7,096 bases of DNA from Candidatus Altimarinota bacterium (lineage in GTDB: Bacteria > Patescibacteriota > Gracilibacteria > BD1-5 > UBA2023): positions 1 to 7,096 of the forward strand of contig CALREC010000033.1 of the NCBI GenBank assembly GCA_943355085.1, in the 5' to 3' direction. Made by a program: the position numbers and the translations under genes. Positions 6,857-7,096 of the stretch are shown here, in pieces. Every line of letters begins with the position of its first letter. Position 1 is the first letter of the stretch. The notes below the pieces were generated by a model. The model had not been told where the DNA came from. It saw nothing but the letters and a program-made list of their open reading frames with translations, and ran no database searches.

Positions 6857-7096
6857 TTAATCTTGTTTTGGTTTTACGAGAGGAAAGAGTACGACATCTC
6901 GAAGGTTTTCCTGCCCCATGATGAGCGTCAAAAATCGGTCGATCCCGAATCCGAGACCAGACTGGGGTGGCATAGCGTATTCCATGGCGAGAACGAAATC
7001 GTAATCGGCAGACGTTGCTTCTTCATCTCCTGCAGCTGCTGCCTTGGCTTGTTCTTCGAATCGAGCTCTTTGGTCGATGGGGTCAACAAGCTCACT
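6857..7096 (-). CDS. lysS: Lysyl-tRNA synthetase, class II, C-terminal 79 residues (gene continues past the window)
   Basis: LysS charges tRNA-Lys with lysine. Only the C-terminal end of the catalytic domain is present; the frame is open at the window edge and stops at TAA 6857-6859. Diagnostic stretches are [16 protein letters not shown] at the edge, [14 protein letters not shown], and class II motif 3 as GLGFGIDRF with its conserved arginine. The ending [14 protein letters not shown] is the LysS form (DVxLFPxxKP) and separates it from aspartyl- and asparaginyl-tRNA synthetases. The usual GMPP reads AMPP here, a mild deviation. No UGA occurs in these 79 codons. It is the first gene of the minus-strand series leading to the 367-residue protein and the Mur ligase. 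Confidence 0.94.
   Translation of the reverse strand, partial: SELVDPIDQRARFEEQAKAAAAGDEEATSADYDFVLAMEYAMPPQSGLGFGIDRFLTLIMGQENLRDVVLFPLVKPKQD

Noticed and set aside
1..7096. CRISPR array, tRNA, mobile element, defence or toxin-antitoxin locus
   Set aside because: No regularly spaced repeats, cloverleaf sequence, transposase motif or recognisable defence or toxin gene was seen on either strand.

Overview
The window reads as chromosomal DNA of a bacterium in which UGA codes for glycine (genetic code 25). That points to the candidate phyla Gracilibacteria (BD1-5) or Absconditabacteria (SR1). The evidence is internal. Five of the eight genes are interrupted by in-frame UGA under the standard code, 20 codons in all. 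Where the protein family is recognisable, UGA falls on glycines the family conserves, such as the Walker A glycine of the Mur ligase and the GPFL motifs of topoisomerase I. No gene here ends in UGA; six stop at TAA and two at TAG. Reading UGA as stop would cut topA, the Mur ligase and three other genes into fragments.

Layout, left to right. A 5'-truncated RluA-family rRNA pseudouridine synthase (+, to 934) carries a striking GGTACC-rich inverted repeat inside its coding sequence. It converges on a minus-strand block: topA (3863 down to 1653), a four-helix membrane protein (1622 down to 1101) and a small overlapping ORF (1158 down to 952). A 130-bp divergent promoter region separates topA from a small lipoprotein gene (+, 3994-4362). 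The stop codon of the lipoprotein gene overlaps that of the convergent Mur ligase gene within a single TTAA.

The right half is a minus-strand series, probably one operon: the 3' end of lysS (7096 down to 6857), an unrecognised 367-residue protein with seven UGA codons (6800 down to 5697), and a MurE-like ligase lacking the usual N-terminal UDP-substrate domain (5675 down to 4359).

The recognised genes are housekeeping: rRNA modification, DNA supercoiling, cell-wall precursor synthesis and tRNA charging. Coding density is very high, and the five best-supported starts lack a visible Shine-Dalgarno sequence. I see no CRISPR array, transposase, tRNA, rRNA, phage gene or defence locus. The points of interest are the recoded UGAs and their distribution, the in-gene palindrome, the shortened Mur ligase and the orphan 367-residue protein. 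I do not see evidence for a new multi-gene system.
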